Assembly (NCBI GenBank): GCA_002917775.1
Contig: KZ627158.1
Coordinates: forward strand, 778,578-842,577
From: Glaciozyma antarctica PI12
Lineage: Eukaryota; Basidiomycota; Microbotryomycetes; Kriegeriales; Camptobasidiaceae
DNA: 64,000 nucleotides
Direction: 5' to 3'
Positions 10,836 to 22,118 of this stretch are shown here, in pieces. A program made the translations under genes and the position numbers. The notes below the pieces were generated by a model. That model did no database searches. It was not told the DNA's origin and saw only the letters and a list, made by a program, of their open reading frames with translations. How positions within the stretch are numbered: position 1 is the stretch's first letter; each line of letters starts with the position of its first letter.

Positions 10836-11928
10836 ATGACTACGACCACCCCAATCAAGACTCAGCTAGTCGTATTCGACTTTGACTGGTCATTCGCAGG
10901 TGAGAGCTCTTCCTCCTCCTCAGCCGCTCCGAGCTCACCCAACCCCCACAGACCAGGACACGGACCGATACGTCTTTGAAGTCCTCGCTCCCGACCTCCG
11001 TACCAACATGCGCGAAGCCAAGAAGACGACTCAGTGGACCGACAACGTGTGCGTTCGATTCCATCTCTCGGAAGACGCAGGAGCGGCTGCTGAATCCGCG
11101 CGTTCCTCTCTAGCGCGGCTCACCTCGTCGAACTTCACCGACGCGGTGCCACCCAGGCGCAAATTGAGACTGCTCTGCAATCGGTCCCTGTGGTGCGTGA
11201 AGAGGTTTCGAGGGAGGAACGAGGGAGCTGATGAAGCGGGTTGGGAACAGCACCCTGGGATGAAGCGAGGAGTTCAAGCCGTCAAAGCGCGCCTATCACC
11301 CACCACGACTTTCTTGTGCCTCTCCAACTCGAACAGCGTCTTCATCGACACGATCCTTCGCGTGCGTCCTTCCCTCTTTTATTGCGTCTTTCTCCCGACC
11401 CTAACGCGAACGCGACAGCACCACGAACTCAGTGATCAGTTCATCGAAGTCGTCACCAACCCCGCCAAATTCAAGGAATCAGGTCTCCTCCACCTCGAGC
11501 GCCGTGTGGACCCTAACGGCGAGCAACACGGCTGCAAGATCGGGTGCAGCGCCAACATGTGCAAAGGTGCGTCTTTGCAGCCTCAGTAGTGTTCAGGAAG
11601 CTGGCTGACGAGTCGAGTGAACGCAGGAAAGGAGCTGGACGAGTTCATGGAGCGCCATGGAGGGTGGGAGGCGTTCGACCGCGTCGTCTACGTCGGCGAC
11701 GGCGGGAACGATTTCTGCCCCATCCTCCGTCTTCGCACGTACGTTCTTCCTCCATCTTCCCTTTTCGACGTCGCTGATCATCTCCGCAGTCAAGATGTGG
11801 CTCTTGTGCGCTCGTACCGCGAGCTCTCGAGGCGGATAGAGAATGAGGGCAAGGAGGCGGGCCTCAAGTGCTCTGTGACGTACTGGGGCGGAGCATGGGA
11901 GGTGGAGAAGTACCTGATGGAGAACTAG
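10836..11928 (+). CDS. HAD-superfamily phosphatase, PHOSPHO1/PHOSPHO2 family
   Basis: Small cytosolic phosphatase. Vertebrate relatives act on phosphoethanolamine, phosphocholine or pyridoxal phosphate; the fungal substrate cannot be read from the sequence. Motif I is VVFDFDWSFADQD near residue 12, where the fungal branch has Trp-Ser in place of the usual Thr-Ile. Motif II lies in FLCLSNSNSVF. The acidic motif GDGGNDFCP, diagnostic for the PHOSPHO branch, is at 11696-11724. A Cys-rich CKIGCSANMCKG segment precedes it, as in relatives. The protein ends VEKYLMEN at TAG 11926-11928. The start at 10836 is chosen because it puts the Asp motif about ten residues in; an in-frame ATG at 10674 lies in the promoter shared with the FKBP gene. 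Five or six short introns. Confidence 0.85.
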
Positions 11929-12000
11929 AACCGCACTGGGGAGGGACGAGGCGAGGTGCGAAAATGCAGGGGAGGTCTAGTTTACAAGCTGCACGGGTTC

Positions 12001-14202
12001 CTACGACGATTCCTTCCCTTCCTCCTCCGCTTCTATTCCTACTTCTTGACTCGCTTCAGAGCTCCGCTTGATAGGCCCACCAACAAAGAGTGCAACCGGC
12101 GGTAGCAGCAAGAGTGCCAAACCCGAGCTCAGCGCAGCTAGGATGATCCAGCCTTGCCGAATCGACGTTCCCTCAATAATCTGTCCTCCTACAATCGGTC
12201 CTGCGTCCATGCGTCAGCGGGAGGAAATCGCAGCGAAGAAAAAGTCACGTACCGATGAAGCACCCGATCGAGTCTGGTGAATTCGAGCGGTCAGCTGGCG
12301 AAACGTCGAGGGGGAGAGACGAGGGGCGTACAGCACATGTTGAAAGTTGCATAGACGTGCGCGGCACCTAATCCTGGAGTCCTCCCGACGACGATAGCGA
12401 GATCCTGCATCGTCGGAGTGAGGAAGAACGAGAGGGAGAACCCTGCACAACCGTATGAGCACGAGCTACGCGCGGAGAGAGGACAAACGAACCGACTAAG
12501 GCGAGGAAGAAGACAAAGAGGGGTAGAGGTCCTTTGACGATGAGGATCGAGTAGGTCGGGATGGAGAGCAGCAAGCCGGCGACGGTGATGTATTTCGCTC
12601 CCCAGCGGTCCGAGGCCTGTTAGCTCGCATCAGCAGAGGCTCTGGCGTGCGAAAAAAGTGGCGAGAAGCAGACCATTCCAGCGAGAGGAGAAGCCTGGAA
12701 GATTGAAGCTCGGTTAGCGAGCAGTGGTGGCGCGAGGGAGAGGTACGACGCACGAAAAAGGTAGGAACGACGGCTCCGATGAAAACGAGTCCCGCACCAA
12801 GCGAATCGAGTCCGTACTGCTGCTGAAGCCAAAGCACCATCTGCGAGAAGCTCGTCAGCTCACTCGCTCCGAGGCCAGCCCGCTGCACTCACCCCCGTAT
12901 CGAGCAGACCACCAAGGATAAACCCTTGCAAGCCCGTGAGGATAAACAGCGTCACCGGCCTAGGAGCGGTGACCATGTGAAGCAGAGCCCTCCACACGCT
13001 GGGGGGCGGTCCTTCGGGCTCCAGTGGCGGGGAATCGACTTCGAGCTGAGCTTCGTCCGCTGGCAGTTTCGAGCGAGGCGTATAGCCTGGAGCTTCGAAG
13101 CCGGGAACATCGACGCCGGCTTTGATCCAACGCAGCGCCGTGTGCTTCTCGATTAGAACCAGGCGGAGGACGAGGTCGACGAAGACTGGGTCGGAGTGGT
13201 GAGCAGGCGAGCGGGAGGGAGATGGTGAAAGTTACGCACCGAGGCACAGTGCGAAGACGAAAGGTGCGCGAAAGCCCAGACGAGCGTACAGCACTCCTCG
13301 TAGAGATCGAAATCTGGATCAGCCCAAGCTCGAATCGGGAGAGCGAGAGGGACTTATCTACAGGAGGCCCCAACAACGATCCTACGGAGAATCCGATCAT
13401 CACATAGCCCTAGCCGGGGCGTCAGAAATGCGCGAAAGATGAAAGCGAGGAACTCACCATCACCTCCCCCACGCGCTTCTCCGGCACTGAATCCGTCACG
13501 AGCGCCAGTCCCAGTGACCAGATACCAGTCCCACTGAAGCCTTGAAGGACGCGGCTAATCACCATAGCCGTGAACGACGCAGTCTCCATGAACAGGATGA
13601 GTGCTGTCAAGGCATCAGCTTCCCTCCCTCGATTCTCCGAAGAGCCACCTCACCTCCGGCCATGAACAACAGCGCGATAATCAAAGGCATTCGTCTCCCC
13701 TTGACCTTCTCCCCCACGTACGCCTAAAATCCCAAGCAGCGTCAGACCCGAACCCAAAAGCCGCGCTGAGGCGCGCGCGCCTGCCCATCGAGAGGACGAG
13801 AGGAGGGGAACGCACGATGGGAGGACTCGAGACGATAAGCCCAGCTGCGTAAGCTGCTACGAGCCAGCCTGTCTTGGAGCCAATCTGGTCGTACCCCAGC
13901 GCTTGCAGGCGGAACGGAACCACTGCGTGCACACGACCTCATCAGCTGCCTTCTCCCCGCTCCCTTCTCCCCGCTTCTACTGCCCTCTGCACCGTGAACG
14001 TACCTGGGACGACTAGGCCATAGCAGCATAGGTCGGTTAAGATCCCCAGTCCCATGGAGAAGGCGACGAAGGCTGTCGAGCTTCGGAGACGCAGAAAGAT
14101 GGGTGGCGAGCCCGAGGGGAGCTCATCGAGTGAGCTGGTGGGCTTCTCGTCGGACGGCGAGGAGGGAGGCTCGAGAGGAGGTTTCTTGGAGAGCCAGAGC
14201 AT
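12001..14202 (-). CDS. MFS transporter, DHA1/vesicular-amine-transporter-like
   Basis: Proton-coupled drug or amine antiporter type membrane protein, about 12 membrane segments. After a short Ser/Pro-rich cytosolic start (ATG 14200-14202), TM1 holds AFSMGLGILTDLCCYGLVVP. The loop motif A region reads AYVGEKVKGRRMPLI, followed by LFMAGALILFMETASF and the motif with VISRVLQGFSGTGIW, where the RxxQG signature is clear. Motif C is GYVMIGFSVGSLLGPPVGG. A long charged central loop (~60 residues with PPLEPEGPPPSVW) separates the halves. The second half contains ASDRWGAKYI and FNMCYSIGCFIGPIVGG. The tail is acidic and ends EEEGKESS at TAG 12001-12003. About nine introns. The family is sure; the substrate is unknown. 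Tail-to-tail with the phosphatase (72 bp). Confidence 0.88.
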
Positions 14203-14566
14203 CGCGCCTGGAGGAGAAGAGTGGAAGCCGCAAAGTCGGAAGATGCTCAGCCCGAAATAGCACTCGAGCGCAAAAGTAGTACATCCGCGGACTTGCAGGG
14301 AGCAGCGAGAGGAGCAGGAAGCAGGGAAGCAGAGATTCGAGTCGGAGCGAGTCGGAAAGAGAGGAAAAGAAAGCCTCAACTCGACGAGAAAACTGCGCCA
14401 AGTGACTTCTCCTGCCTCATCCTCGGCGTTGGAGTCTATATCTTCTACCGACGCTCTTCACAAACTCGCTACAGACGATTAAGTTACATGCTACACCCCG
14501 GTCTACAGCTGCACAAGGGAATCAGCACTCGTTTGAACTCCCTCGCTCGGCGAGTACTCACCTCCC
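14203..14566. other. Upstream region of the MFS gene
   Basis: 364 bp between two genes on the same strand: the 3' flank of the TPT-family gene and the promoter of the MFS gene. No conserved ORF, repeat or RNA was recognised. Confidence 0.4.
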
Positions 14567-15745
14567 TCAGTCCGGCAACAGCTTCCCAGGCGGCAACGCC
14601 TGCTCATCCATCTCCTCGCTCCTCGCATACAAGATCCCTCCCCCGAGCGTAAGCGCCACGCCGACGAAATTCATCGTCGAAAGCGAGAGGTTGAAGAGGA
14701 GGACGGCGGCGAGGATAGTGACCGCTTGCGAGGCGTGGGCTGCTCGTTTCAAGTCAGCGAGCGGTGAGGAGGCAGGGGGAGGAGACGTACTGGAGATGGC
14801 CATGGCGGAAGGTTGGGTACGCTTCTCGGCGAGTACGCTGACGAGGAAGAGGAGGAACGAGAGGACGCCGTTGCTGATGATGGCGAGGACGTGGGATCGC
14901 GAGAACTCCACGCCGACGGTCCACAACCTCGATAGTTCCCCGTTCCACCACGCAAAGACGGCGCAATGCATCAAGCCTAAATGACATAATCGCGCCAGAA
15001 AGTCGAGAGGGTGCAGCTTGAAGGTGTCGTAGATTAATCGCGTCGTGATGAGGGATTTGATGGCGAGGAGAAAGGTGCCGATGAGGGTGAGGAACGAGCC
15101 GTCCGAGGTGAAGTCGAGGCCGTGCGAGGTGAAGATGGCGCCGAGTGCGACGAGGAGGAGGCAGGAGGAGGTTTGGATGGTGGAAGATGCGCCAAAAAAT
15201 ACGATATTGGCGAGGAGGGTGAGGAGGGGGGCGAGAGCGCGAACGCTGATATGGAACTGCGTGTTTTGAGAGGCGTTAGCGGTGCTCGTTTGGGTCACGA
15301 GGGAAGAACTTACGGGGATGGTCACCAGATTTAGGCTTGCGTTCGAGATGAGAGTTTCGAAGCCGACGAGGAGGGAGACGAGTTGGAGGATCCGCTCTTT
15401 CTGCGGCGTGAGCTGAGACTGGCGGTAGGCGCCCGATTTCGAGGCGATGAGGGTTCCCAGCGTCCCGCAGAGCAGCTGAACCGAGGTCAGCAGCCAGGGG
15501 AACCTGCGAAGCCGAGCGTCAGGTGCTGATTTCCTGCGACGAGAGGAGGGTACAAACGGGAAGAACCCTCGCAGCAGTAATTTGTTGGAGAGGGTCATCG
15601 CGACTGAGAAGCAAAAGTAGAGACCCAGCCAGAGGTGCGACGCGTTGAAGCCAGCGAGGAGGTCGACCCAAAAGGGTGAAGAGGGTTGTGACGGGTTCCA
15701 ATCTGTCGAGTACCGAATGCGAGGAGGGCGACTGGTCCCCATCAT
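14567..15745 (-). CDS. Triose-phosphate/nucleotide-sugar transporter family (TPT/DMT) protein
   Basis: Golgi/ER-type transporter of the drug/metabolite superfamily with about 10 membrane helices. Helix 1 is HLWLGLYFCFSVAMTLSNKL, with the TLSNK signature typical of TPT proteins. Next come FPWLLTSVQLLCGTLGTLIA and the paired core FHISVRALAPLLTLLANIVF. The second half has LLAIKSLITTRLIYD and ends FVGVALTLGGGILYARSEEM, a hallmark TPT end, before TGA 14567-14569. The start is uncertain. ATG 15745 gives a short cytosolic head, but the frame is open for ~60 more residues upstream, and an ATG at 16046 opens another frame that could be joined through a donor at ~15928. A further intron with good signals (~16226 to 16168) suggests spliced leader exons. 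The transported sugar phosphate cannot be read from the sequence. Confidence 0.8.
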   Translation of the reverse strand: MMGTSRPPRIRYSTDWNPSQPSSPFWVDLLAGFNASHLWLGLYFCFSVAMTLSNKLLLRGFFPFVPSSRRRKSAPDARLRRFPWLLTSVQLLCGTLGTLIASKSGAYRQSQLTPQKERILQLVSLLVGFETLISNASLNLVTIPVSSSLVTQTSTANASQNTQFHISVRALAPLLTLLANIVFFGASSTIQTSSCLLLVALGAIFTSHGLDFTSDGSFLTLIGTFLLAIKSLITTRLIYDTFKLHPLDFLARLCHLGLMHCAVFAWWNGELSRLWTVGVEFSRSHVLAIISNGVLSFLLFLVSVLAEKRTQPSAMAISSTSPPPASSPLADLKRAAHASQAVTILAAVLLFNLSLSTMNFVGVALTLGGGILYARSEEMDEQALPPGKLLPD

Positions 15746-16546
15746 GGGAGACGAAGGTGGAGGAGTCAGGGCGGCGAGTCCAGAGGAGAGGGAGGAGGAG
15801 GAAAGGGCGTCGGACGTGAGAGGGGATTGTCGGTGCGAGGGGGTGGCGCCGAAGCGAGGACGAGTCGAAGGACGAGTCGAAGGACGAGTTGGCGGATCCG
15901 TGCTTGCTCCCAGGCGGCATCAGCTCACGCGTAGTCGGCTCCAGCTGCAGGTATGAGTTGAGGTCGACCTTCCCTCTCCTCGCGTCTCCTCTACGTTCCT
16001 GCGACTCCAACTCCACCGCGGTGCCTGACCACCTCTCCTCCTCCATTTCCGTTCCCGTTCCAGTGGCCGTGGCGACGGACCCTGCTCTCGACCAGCGTGC
16101 TCGGAGAAGGAGGAGGCGCAGGGGAGGTGGGGGCGCGGAGAGCTGAGGGGACCGACGACAAGCAAGGGCCCTGTGGATGCGGTTCAGTCAAGTAAGTGGG
16201 AGCAGTCTCTCAGCAGCTGGGCTTACCTGAACCTGGAGGATACGCGGAGGAGGAGGAAGGGAACAAGGTTGAGAGATGGGCGAGGGGAGAAACGAGGTCA
16301 AAAGCGTGATCGCCGGCTTGGTCGAATTTAAATCGAGTTTTGACCCTCCCAGCCTGGGAGCGCCCCACCGCCTCTCTCTCGCTCCTGCAGACCACTCAAA
16401 CACCAGCCCAACTTCACCCGACGCCATTCAGCACAGGCACAGCCTAGTCAACCAGACTTGGCCCTTCATCGCCAACACCTTCTCGCCGTCCCCGCCCCGT
16501 CACCTTCCTATCGCCCCCTCGAGTCAGTTGGAGCCCCCGCCGAACG
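15746..16546. promoter_or_regulatory. Leader and divergent promoter between the TPT gene and the membrane-protein gene
   Basis: 800 bp. The left part probably holds 5' leader or N-terminal exons of the TPT gene, since a GTAAGC donor and a CACAG acceptor on the minus strand bracket ~16168-16226. The right part holds GGTCGAATTTAAATC (16319-16333) in an AT-rich island, then a pyrimidine-rich leader to the ATG at 16547. Confidence 0.4.
15859..15889 (+). repeat. Short 12-bp tandem repeat (GACGAGTCGAAG, about 2.6 copies)
   Basis: Two exact units at 15859-15870 and 15871-15882, then GACGAGT. It lies in the possible N-terminal or leader part of the TPT gene. On the minus strand it would code for Ser/Phe/Asp or Thr/Arg/Pro/Ser repeats depending on frame. 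Confidence 0.7.
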
Positions 16547-17353
16547 ATGGCAACTCCAGTCGAAGAAGCAGCAGCAGCCACCACGTCCGCCTTTATCACG
16601 TGGATCGTCTCGACCGGACCCACCTCAGCCCTCTTCCCTACCCTTCCCTACCACATCTCCCTCCTCCCGGCCTTGTTCCGACTCCTGGCCTTCCTCTTCT
16701 TCCTCCCCGTGATTCTCCTCGCGTTAACGGACATCATCGGATGGAGCGTATTCAAGCTCATCCTCCGTCCTCTCGGTTACGCCTCCACGTGAGTTTCTTT
16801 CGACCTTCTTTGCGCGCTTTCACGGGGAATCGCTCGAGTGCACTAAATGGCAGCTGATTGTCCTCTTCTCTCTGCCAGGATCCGCTTCAAGGACCCCGAA
16901 CCCTCAACCCTCGTCTCCCCCTCCTCCCACCGCCCCACCTCCCACCGTCCCAAGAAGGCCGCTCGAAGGGGTAGCACCAGCAGCACCCACTCACGCTCCC
17001 CCTCGGCCTCGGACGAGTCCCCCGCCATCTCGTACGCCGGCTCGACCTCCTCCCGCTCCACCTCCGCCTCTCCCTTGGTCAATACCATCGACCTACCCTC
17101 CACCCGACCCAGCCGCCACCGCTCCGACACGGGTTCGTCGTCGAGCAGTATCTCGTCGATGAACCGCTTTACGCGCGCGAACAGCGTAGGCGTCGAAGGA
17201 CCTTTCTTTGCGGGAGAGGAATTGCAGAGTCCGGCGAGGAGCGACGATGAGGAGGTGTTGGAGAGTGAGGGGGAGCTGAGTATCAGGAGGAGGAGGGGGA
17301 GGGGAGTCCCGAGGGGTGGGCCGGCGTTTGGGATGACTGAGGTCAGTAGATAG
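16547..17353 (+). CDS. Hypothetical Ser-rich protein with an N-terminal membrane segment
   Basis: Not recognised as a known family. Two exons, 16547-16788 and 16879-17353, join in frame through GTGAGT and GCCAG signals. The N-terminal ~80 residues hold two adjacent hydrophobic stretches (ISLLPALFRLLAFLFFLPVI, then LLALTDIIGW), giving one or two membrane helices. The rest (~150 residues) is a disordered tail dominated by Ser, Thr, Pro and Arg, with RRGSTSST- and SRHRSDTGSSSSS-like patches that look like kinase targets, then an acidic ARSDDEEVLESEGEL patch and a basic end. The stop is TAG 17351-17353. Third-position GC and splice signals match its neighbours. It could be a small organelle-membrane adaptor, but nothing in the sequence proves this. 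Confidence 0.7.
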
Positions 17354-17929
17354 GGCGGGGTGGGGGATTTGGGGATTCTTGGGGAGTAGAGGAGTCAGCA
17401 TACGTGATCAGTACCCAGGGCTTGTTTTTGCACTTTATTTCGTCGTTTCTATCGCCGGTTCGGGTGCTGCTCTGTGCTTGTCCGATCTGCTGGTGAACGC
17501 GTGCGTAGCTAAGGACCTGAACTTCCTGCCTCTCTTCGTCGACAGGTCGTGCGAAGCGAGCGAGACCCAAGCGCGCGGCTCCTTCACCGCTCCCCTGCTA
17601 GATTCTCAAGCCCCAACTACTGCTCAAGCTGCTCTTCACCACAGCTTCCCAAACCGGAAACCTTTCTTTCTCTCTCCACGATCTGAAAGTTCGTAGCAGA
17701 CCTTCGCCGCAGTTCACCAATTCCGCTCTGACCCCCTGCAAAGGCCCCACGCTCCTACCGCTTGCGAACGGGGTGAGAAGGTGCCGAGTAGCGGGAGCGA
17801 GGCCGTCCTAGACTCTTCGCACTCCCTCACGCCTCTCCTCGCAGCGAAATGCACGCGAAAGAACTACTGAAGCGAACGTGTTACAGCCTCTCCTTGCAAT
17901 CGTACAGCCCTCGCAAATCCACCATCTCG
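17354..17929. other. 3' flanks between the membrane protein and the zinc-cluster gene
   Basis: 576 bp between two stop codons. Short open frames occur in several frames without family resemblance. No RNA gene or repeat was seen. It probably holds the two 3' UTRs. Confidence 0.4.
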
Positions 17930-20211
17930 CTACACCGGCAGGAAGTTGCCAACGCACATCTACAGCCCAGAGCATCAGCAAGCGCGACCAGAGCGAGAGA
18001 ACGGAGAGAAGCACGCACCGAAGGGATCGCATAACTATCTCGCCTAATCGTAAACGAGAAGCAGCACTGTCCTATCCGCATCAGCACCACCGCGCGAGAG
18101 AGAGACAGATAGAAGGACGCACGTTGATCATGGCGTCAGGACGAATCTTGACCTTGTCCCCTCCAGCCTTTTTACGCTTGCGCGAGAGGACGGCCTGATT
18201 GACGAGTACGCACGAGGTGAGAACGGCTTTCTGACCCGCGTCGAAAGCGATCTGCGAAGGGCGGAGTATCAGTACGCGTGGCGCGGAGCAGAGGAGGGGA
18301 AGCGCACGTTGCCGTATTTCTGGAACGAGAGTCAGCGAGGAACGATGTGAGGAGGAAGGCGCAAACTCACCTCCCAGTAGTTGACGGCGCTCTCCTCGGC
18401 CATGAGCTCGTAAATCGCCAGCTTGCCACCTTGTAGATGCTCGATAGGTACTCCCACTGCGCGCAAGTCAGCTACCGCTACCGCTACGCGCCTGAGAGAC
18501 TCCGCACTCACCCAGCTCCGCAAACTCCTTGTTCCCCTTGTAGATCTCGCCAGTCCTTCGCCACAAGCACGAAGGGATCCCCATCGAGCTGAAAACGCCT
18601 GCTCAACGACTTAGTGCAGCTACGAAGCTGAGGAGAGGGAAAGGACGCACGATCATAGTCGAGCAGCAGTCGCTCGAACGCCTCCTCGATGAAGACGAGA
18701 TCCAGATCCGTCAAGCCGCTTGCGATCGCCTGCCAGACCTCGTCAGTACATCGCCGGGCAGCAGGTATCAGCTCCTACGCACCCTGAACGCAGGCCTAAA
18801 CTCTGAAAGCGTGTGTAGAGTTCGCTGCCTCGAGCTCGGTGACATGCTGCTCGGCAGATCGTCAGCTTCTCGCTCGCAAAGAACCTCGAGCGAAACTCCA
18901 ACGTACTTGTCCACCATCCACCTCATCAGCCTCGTGTACCCCGCCACATGGTTGTACGGCCTCAGCAAGCCCGCCTCGAACTTGGCATGAATCACCCGCG
19001 CGAGTCGGTCAGAACGAGATCCATCCTTCTGATCCGCCGCCGTCAGCAAAAAGCGTTCGGTCCTGCGCAATCAACAGCGTTAGCTCGAGCTCAGAAACGA
19101 AGACGCAGAATCACGCACTTGTTGATCGGCGACCCGGGGACCGAAGGACCTCCAGCCGAAGGGCCCGTCTCACGACGACCTAGCGGAGCTCCTCCTTCTC
19201 CTCCTCCTGCTCCACTACCGCTGGCGTGCGCGTTCCCGTTGCTGAGGGCGTGGTTGTCGATGAGGGCGCTGAGAGGATCGTGGTTGTGGGTAGGAGCTGG
19301 GAGAGTCGAGAGGAGGGGCGAGGCGGTGTAGGTGTGAGGGAAGGGGGTGTCGCTGAGGGATTGGAGGAATTCGCTGAGTGGGCGAGAGGTTAGAGTGACT
19401 AAGGAGAGAGGAGGAGGAGGAGGAGGAGGGGAGGACGCACCTTAGACCGAGGCCGTGGAACTCGCCCTCTCCGCCAGCGTTGACGGGATCCATTTGCATG
19501 TCGAGACCGAGTCCTGCTCCGATCCCATCCTGTCCGCTCGCCAGATCCAACTGCAAAGTCACGCGATCAGCTCCCTCCCCTCTCGCCAAGGAACGCAAAA
19601 CGCACCATGGCCAAGTTGAAGTTCGTAGTAAGCAACGGTAGCTGCGGCGAGTACGTTCCTGATCCTCCAGAGGCGTAGATACTCTGAGGAGGCTGATGCT
19701 GCTGCATGCTCATCCCGTGCAAACCGCCAACGAGTCCCACGCGCTCTCGGCGTCGCCAGCCCGGCAGGACTGTGAAGGTTCCCCATCTCCATCCCCAGCT
19801 GCATGTTCCCCACCAACGGCGTCGTACTCCCTCCTCCCACAGTCACAGGCGGCGGCGGCGGTGCTGAAACCTGTGGCGAACTTGGCGCCGTTGGCGGACC
19901 GGGCGTTCCTCCCGCCGTCGCAGGCTCGTCTCGAACACAAATGCGCGAATGTCGCGCTTCACGCAGCGTCCGCACGGTCGGCCAGCATCGCACGACATGT
20001 GGCTACGGCGGCAGAAGCGACATGCTTCGGCGACTTTGGAGCGGCGAGGTTTCTTGACCTTGGGAACGGCGGCGGCGGCGTTCGAGGTCAAGGCGGAAGT
20101 GGAAGGGGAGGAAGGCGTGACGGAGGAGGGGCCAGCTTGCGGTTGTTGAAGAGAAGGGTCTAGGGAGGTGCTGGGTTGGGGAGGTGCTGGGGCGAGTGGC
20201 CTAGGATTCAT
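17930..20211 (-). CDS. ERT1: Zn(II)2Cys6 transcription factor, Ert1/Rds2/AcuK family, with frame breaks near the zinc cluster
   Basis: Nuclear regulator of gluconeogenesis and ethanol-type carbon use in this family. The ATG at 20209-20211 opens a Pro-rich start. The zinc cluster ACRFCRRSHMSCDAGRPCGR, then CVKRDI, is the Ert1 signature. The central part has a Gly/Pro-rich linker and QPPQSIYASGGSGTYSPQ. The C-terminal half contains the PAS-like region: NKTERFLLTAADQKDGSRSD, VIHAKFEAGLLRPYNHVAGY, LDLVFIEEAFERLLLDYDR, VPIEHLQGGKLAIYELMAEE, ending CCFSFTIRRDSYAIPSMCVG and NFLPV at TAG 17930-17932. Around 19930-19945 the readable frame changes twice: the family string KRDI-AHLC-RDEP is recovered only by skipping single bases, and in the frame as given the sixth zinc-cluster Cys is lost. 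Another switch lies near 19740-19760. About ten introns. Head-to-head with SNAPC3 (246 bp). Confidence 0.85.
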
Positions 20212-20457
20212 CGCGGGGGTGGAGTTGTTGTTGAAGGGTGGGGAAAAGGAGAGCGTGGGACGGCGGTGGAGCGCAAGCTGAGGGCGCCGTTTGAGTTGAT
20301 CGCAGTTAGAAAAGGGCAAGAGTCGATTGGAGAAGGGGAGAAGGGCGGGGAGGATGTGGGGAGAGGGAGAAAGGGAACTCCGGAGAAAAAGGGTCAGCCT
20401 CCACAGCTCAAGCCGCCACAGCTAAGCCGCCTCTGGCCACCAGACCACCCTGCCGTT

Positions 20458-22094
20458 ATGCCGTTACACCACGTACGAGGCTACCTCGAGCCAATCGGAC
20501 CACCCTCGGCCATCGTCAACCCGCTCTCCTTCGCCGCCGAAGCGACAGCAGCTCTCCAGCGCGCGACCGACACGCTCAAGCAGCTCGAGGTTCAGCTGCG
20601 CGCCTCTGGTATCTCCGACAAGGTAGCAGCTCGCTGCAGGTAAGCTCGCTGTGGCGCTTGTAGTTTTGAGAAGGGAGCTGATTGCGGTCAAACCCCCCAG
20701 CGTGCAGGGGCTGTACGGGAACAACAGCGAGCTCCACGCTAACCCCAACGTGCGCTCCGAGCTGATCAAGTGGCACGAGTTGAGGACGTATCCTACCGAC
20801 TACCTGGGAGACGACGACGAGGACAGGAACGACGAGGATGGAGAGGCGATGCCGGCGGATGAGCTGCCAGCTATCCCCTCGACGGATCCTATGGTGATTG
20901 CGCTGCTCGAGGAGATGAACACGGCGAAGCTCCAGATCGTCCAGTCCGTAGCCTCTCCTGCTGAGCTCGAGCGTGGTTGACGTGCGCTGGCAGACCCATC
21001 AAGGACCTCGACTTCTACCTCCGCAAGACCAAGACGCCAGACTACAACACCCTCTCCGAGCTGGTGAGCCCTTCGTACCTTCCGTTAGTTGCTAGATCCA
21101 ACGCGCCGAGCTTTTGCAGCGCAATTCCAGCGTCTCCATCGCCCCCTCTCCTCCCAGCAACTCGCCTCTCTCTTCCCTCGTCTACACGATCACCATCCAC
21201 CCTATCCCGCGCTTCACCAATCGTTCTCCCTTCACCACTCGCGGACAGACCATCGTCATGCTGGGGACGACTTCGCTGTGGGAGTTGCAGCAGAACGTGT
21301 TGGCGGGAGGGGACGACGTGCCCGAGGAGATTGTGGAGGAGGACGATGCGGAGGAGGAGATTGAGGTCGATTGGGAAGGATCGAGGAAGAGGCCCAAGTG
21401 GGGCCACGTTAAGCGAGAAGCGGGGAGCGTATGGGGAGTCGAGGGAGTGCTTTATGCGGATCAGGGAGTCGGAAAGGTCGATTACTCGGAGTGAGTCGTC
21501 GTTTGAGCGTTGCGGGGATCGCAGGAGCTGACTTTGACTCGCGCAGAATGCTCGTCAACCTCATCGAGTCTGTCGAGTGGAATGGGAAGAAGCAGCGCGC
21601 TGCGACGCCCGACTCGGATATCGAGGTCGACCTCCCTGCCCTCCCGCACCCGGCGTACGACCAGCCGAAGCCGCAGTGGCGCGCAGGCAAGTCGATGCAG
21701 GAGACTAGGATCGGCGAACTGGATGTACGCATCGGTGAACCGTACTGGTACATGCACCAAGGAAGCTGCGAACACGTCTGGACTGTTGATCGTATTCGGT
21801 GCGTTGCCTCTTCTCCACCCTCCCTCCGCCTCGCTCACCCTCCAATATCGCAGCTACATTCACTCCGCCGATCCTCGACCCACCACCGCCGCCTCCTCCG
21901 CTCCCTACCCCGTCACCACCTTCCTCTCGCGCCTCACCGCCGCCAAATGCCGCCTCTGCGACCGCGACCCAGGGAGCATCGTCACCATTGACGACGAGCT
22001 GGCGGGAGAGACGCCAGCGCTCATGTGCGCGAAGTGCTTCGAGCTGCTACACGGGGATGGGAGTGACGTGGAGTGGGTGCCAAAGCTGATGTGA
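20458..22094 (+). CDS. snRNA-activating protein complex subunit 3 (SNAPC3/SNAP50)
   Basis: Basal factor that binds the proximal element of snRNA promoters with Pol II and Pol III. The ATG at 20458 is followed by a poorly conserved N-terminal half with an acidic DDDEDRNDEDGEAM patch. The C-terminal SNAPC3 domain is clear: FTTRGQTIVMLGTTSLWELQ, VEGVLYADQGVGKVDYSE, IGEPYWYMHQGSCEHVWTVD, and the zinc-binding end CRLCDRDPGSIVTIDDELAG followed by PALMCAKCFELLH. The Cys/His set of the SNAPC3 zinc finger (H-x..H, CxxC, CxxC) is intact. Introns near 20640, 20945-20997, 21063, 21494 and 21800 have usual signals and keep frame. The stop is TGA 22092-22094, only 24 bp from the stop of the SWS1 gene on the other strand. 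Confidence 0.9.
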
Positions 22095-22118
22095 ATGCGA
22101 CGAAGCGATTTTTGTTGT

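Noticed and set aside
17379-17696. 106-codon open frame with a hydrophobic segment after the Ser-rich membrane protein
   Set aside because: Lies between two stop codons in a UTR-like stretch, has no family resemblance, and has no clear splice context.
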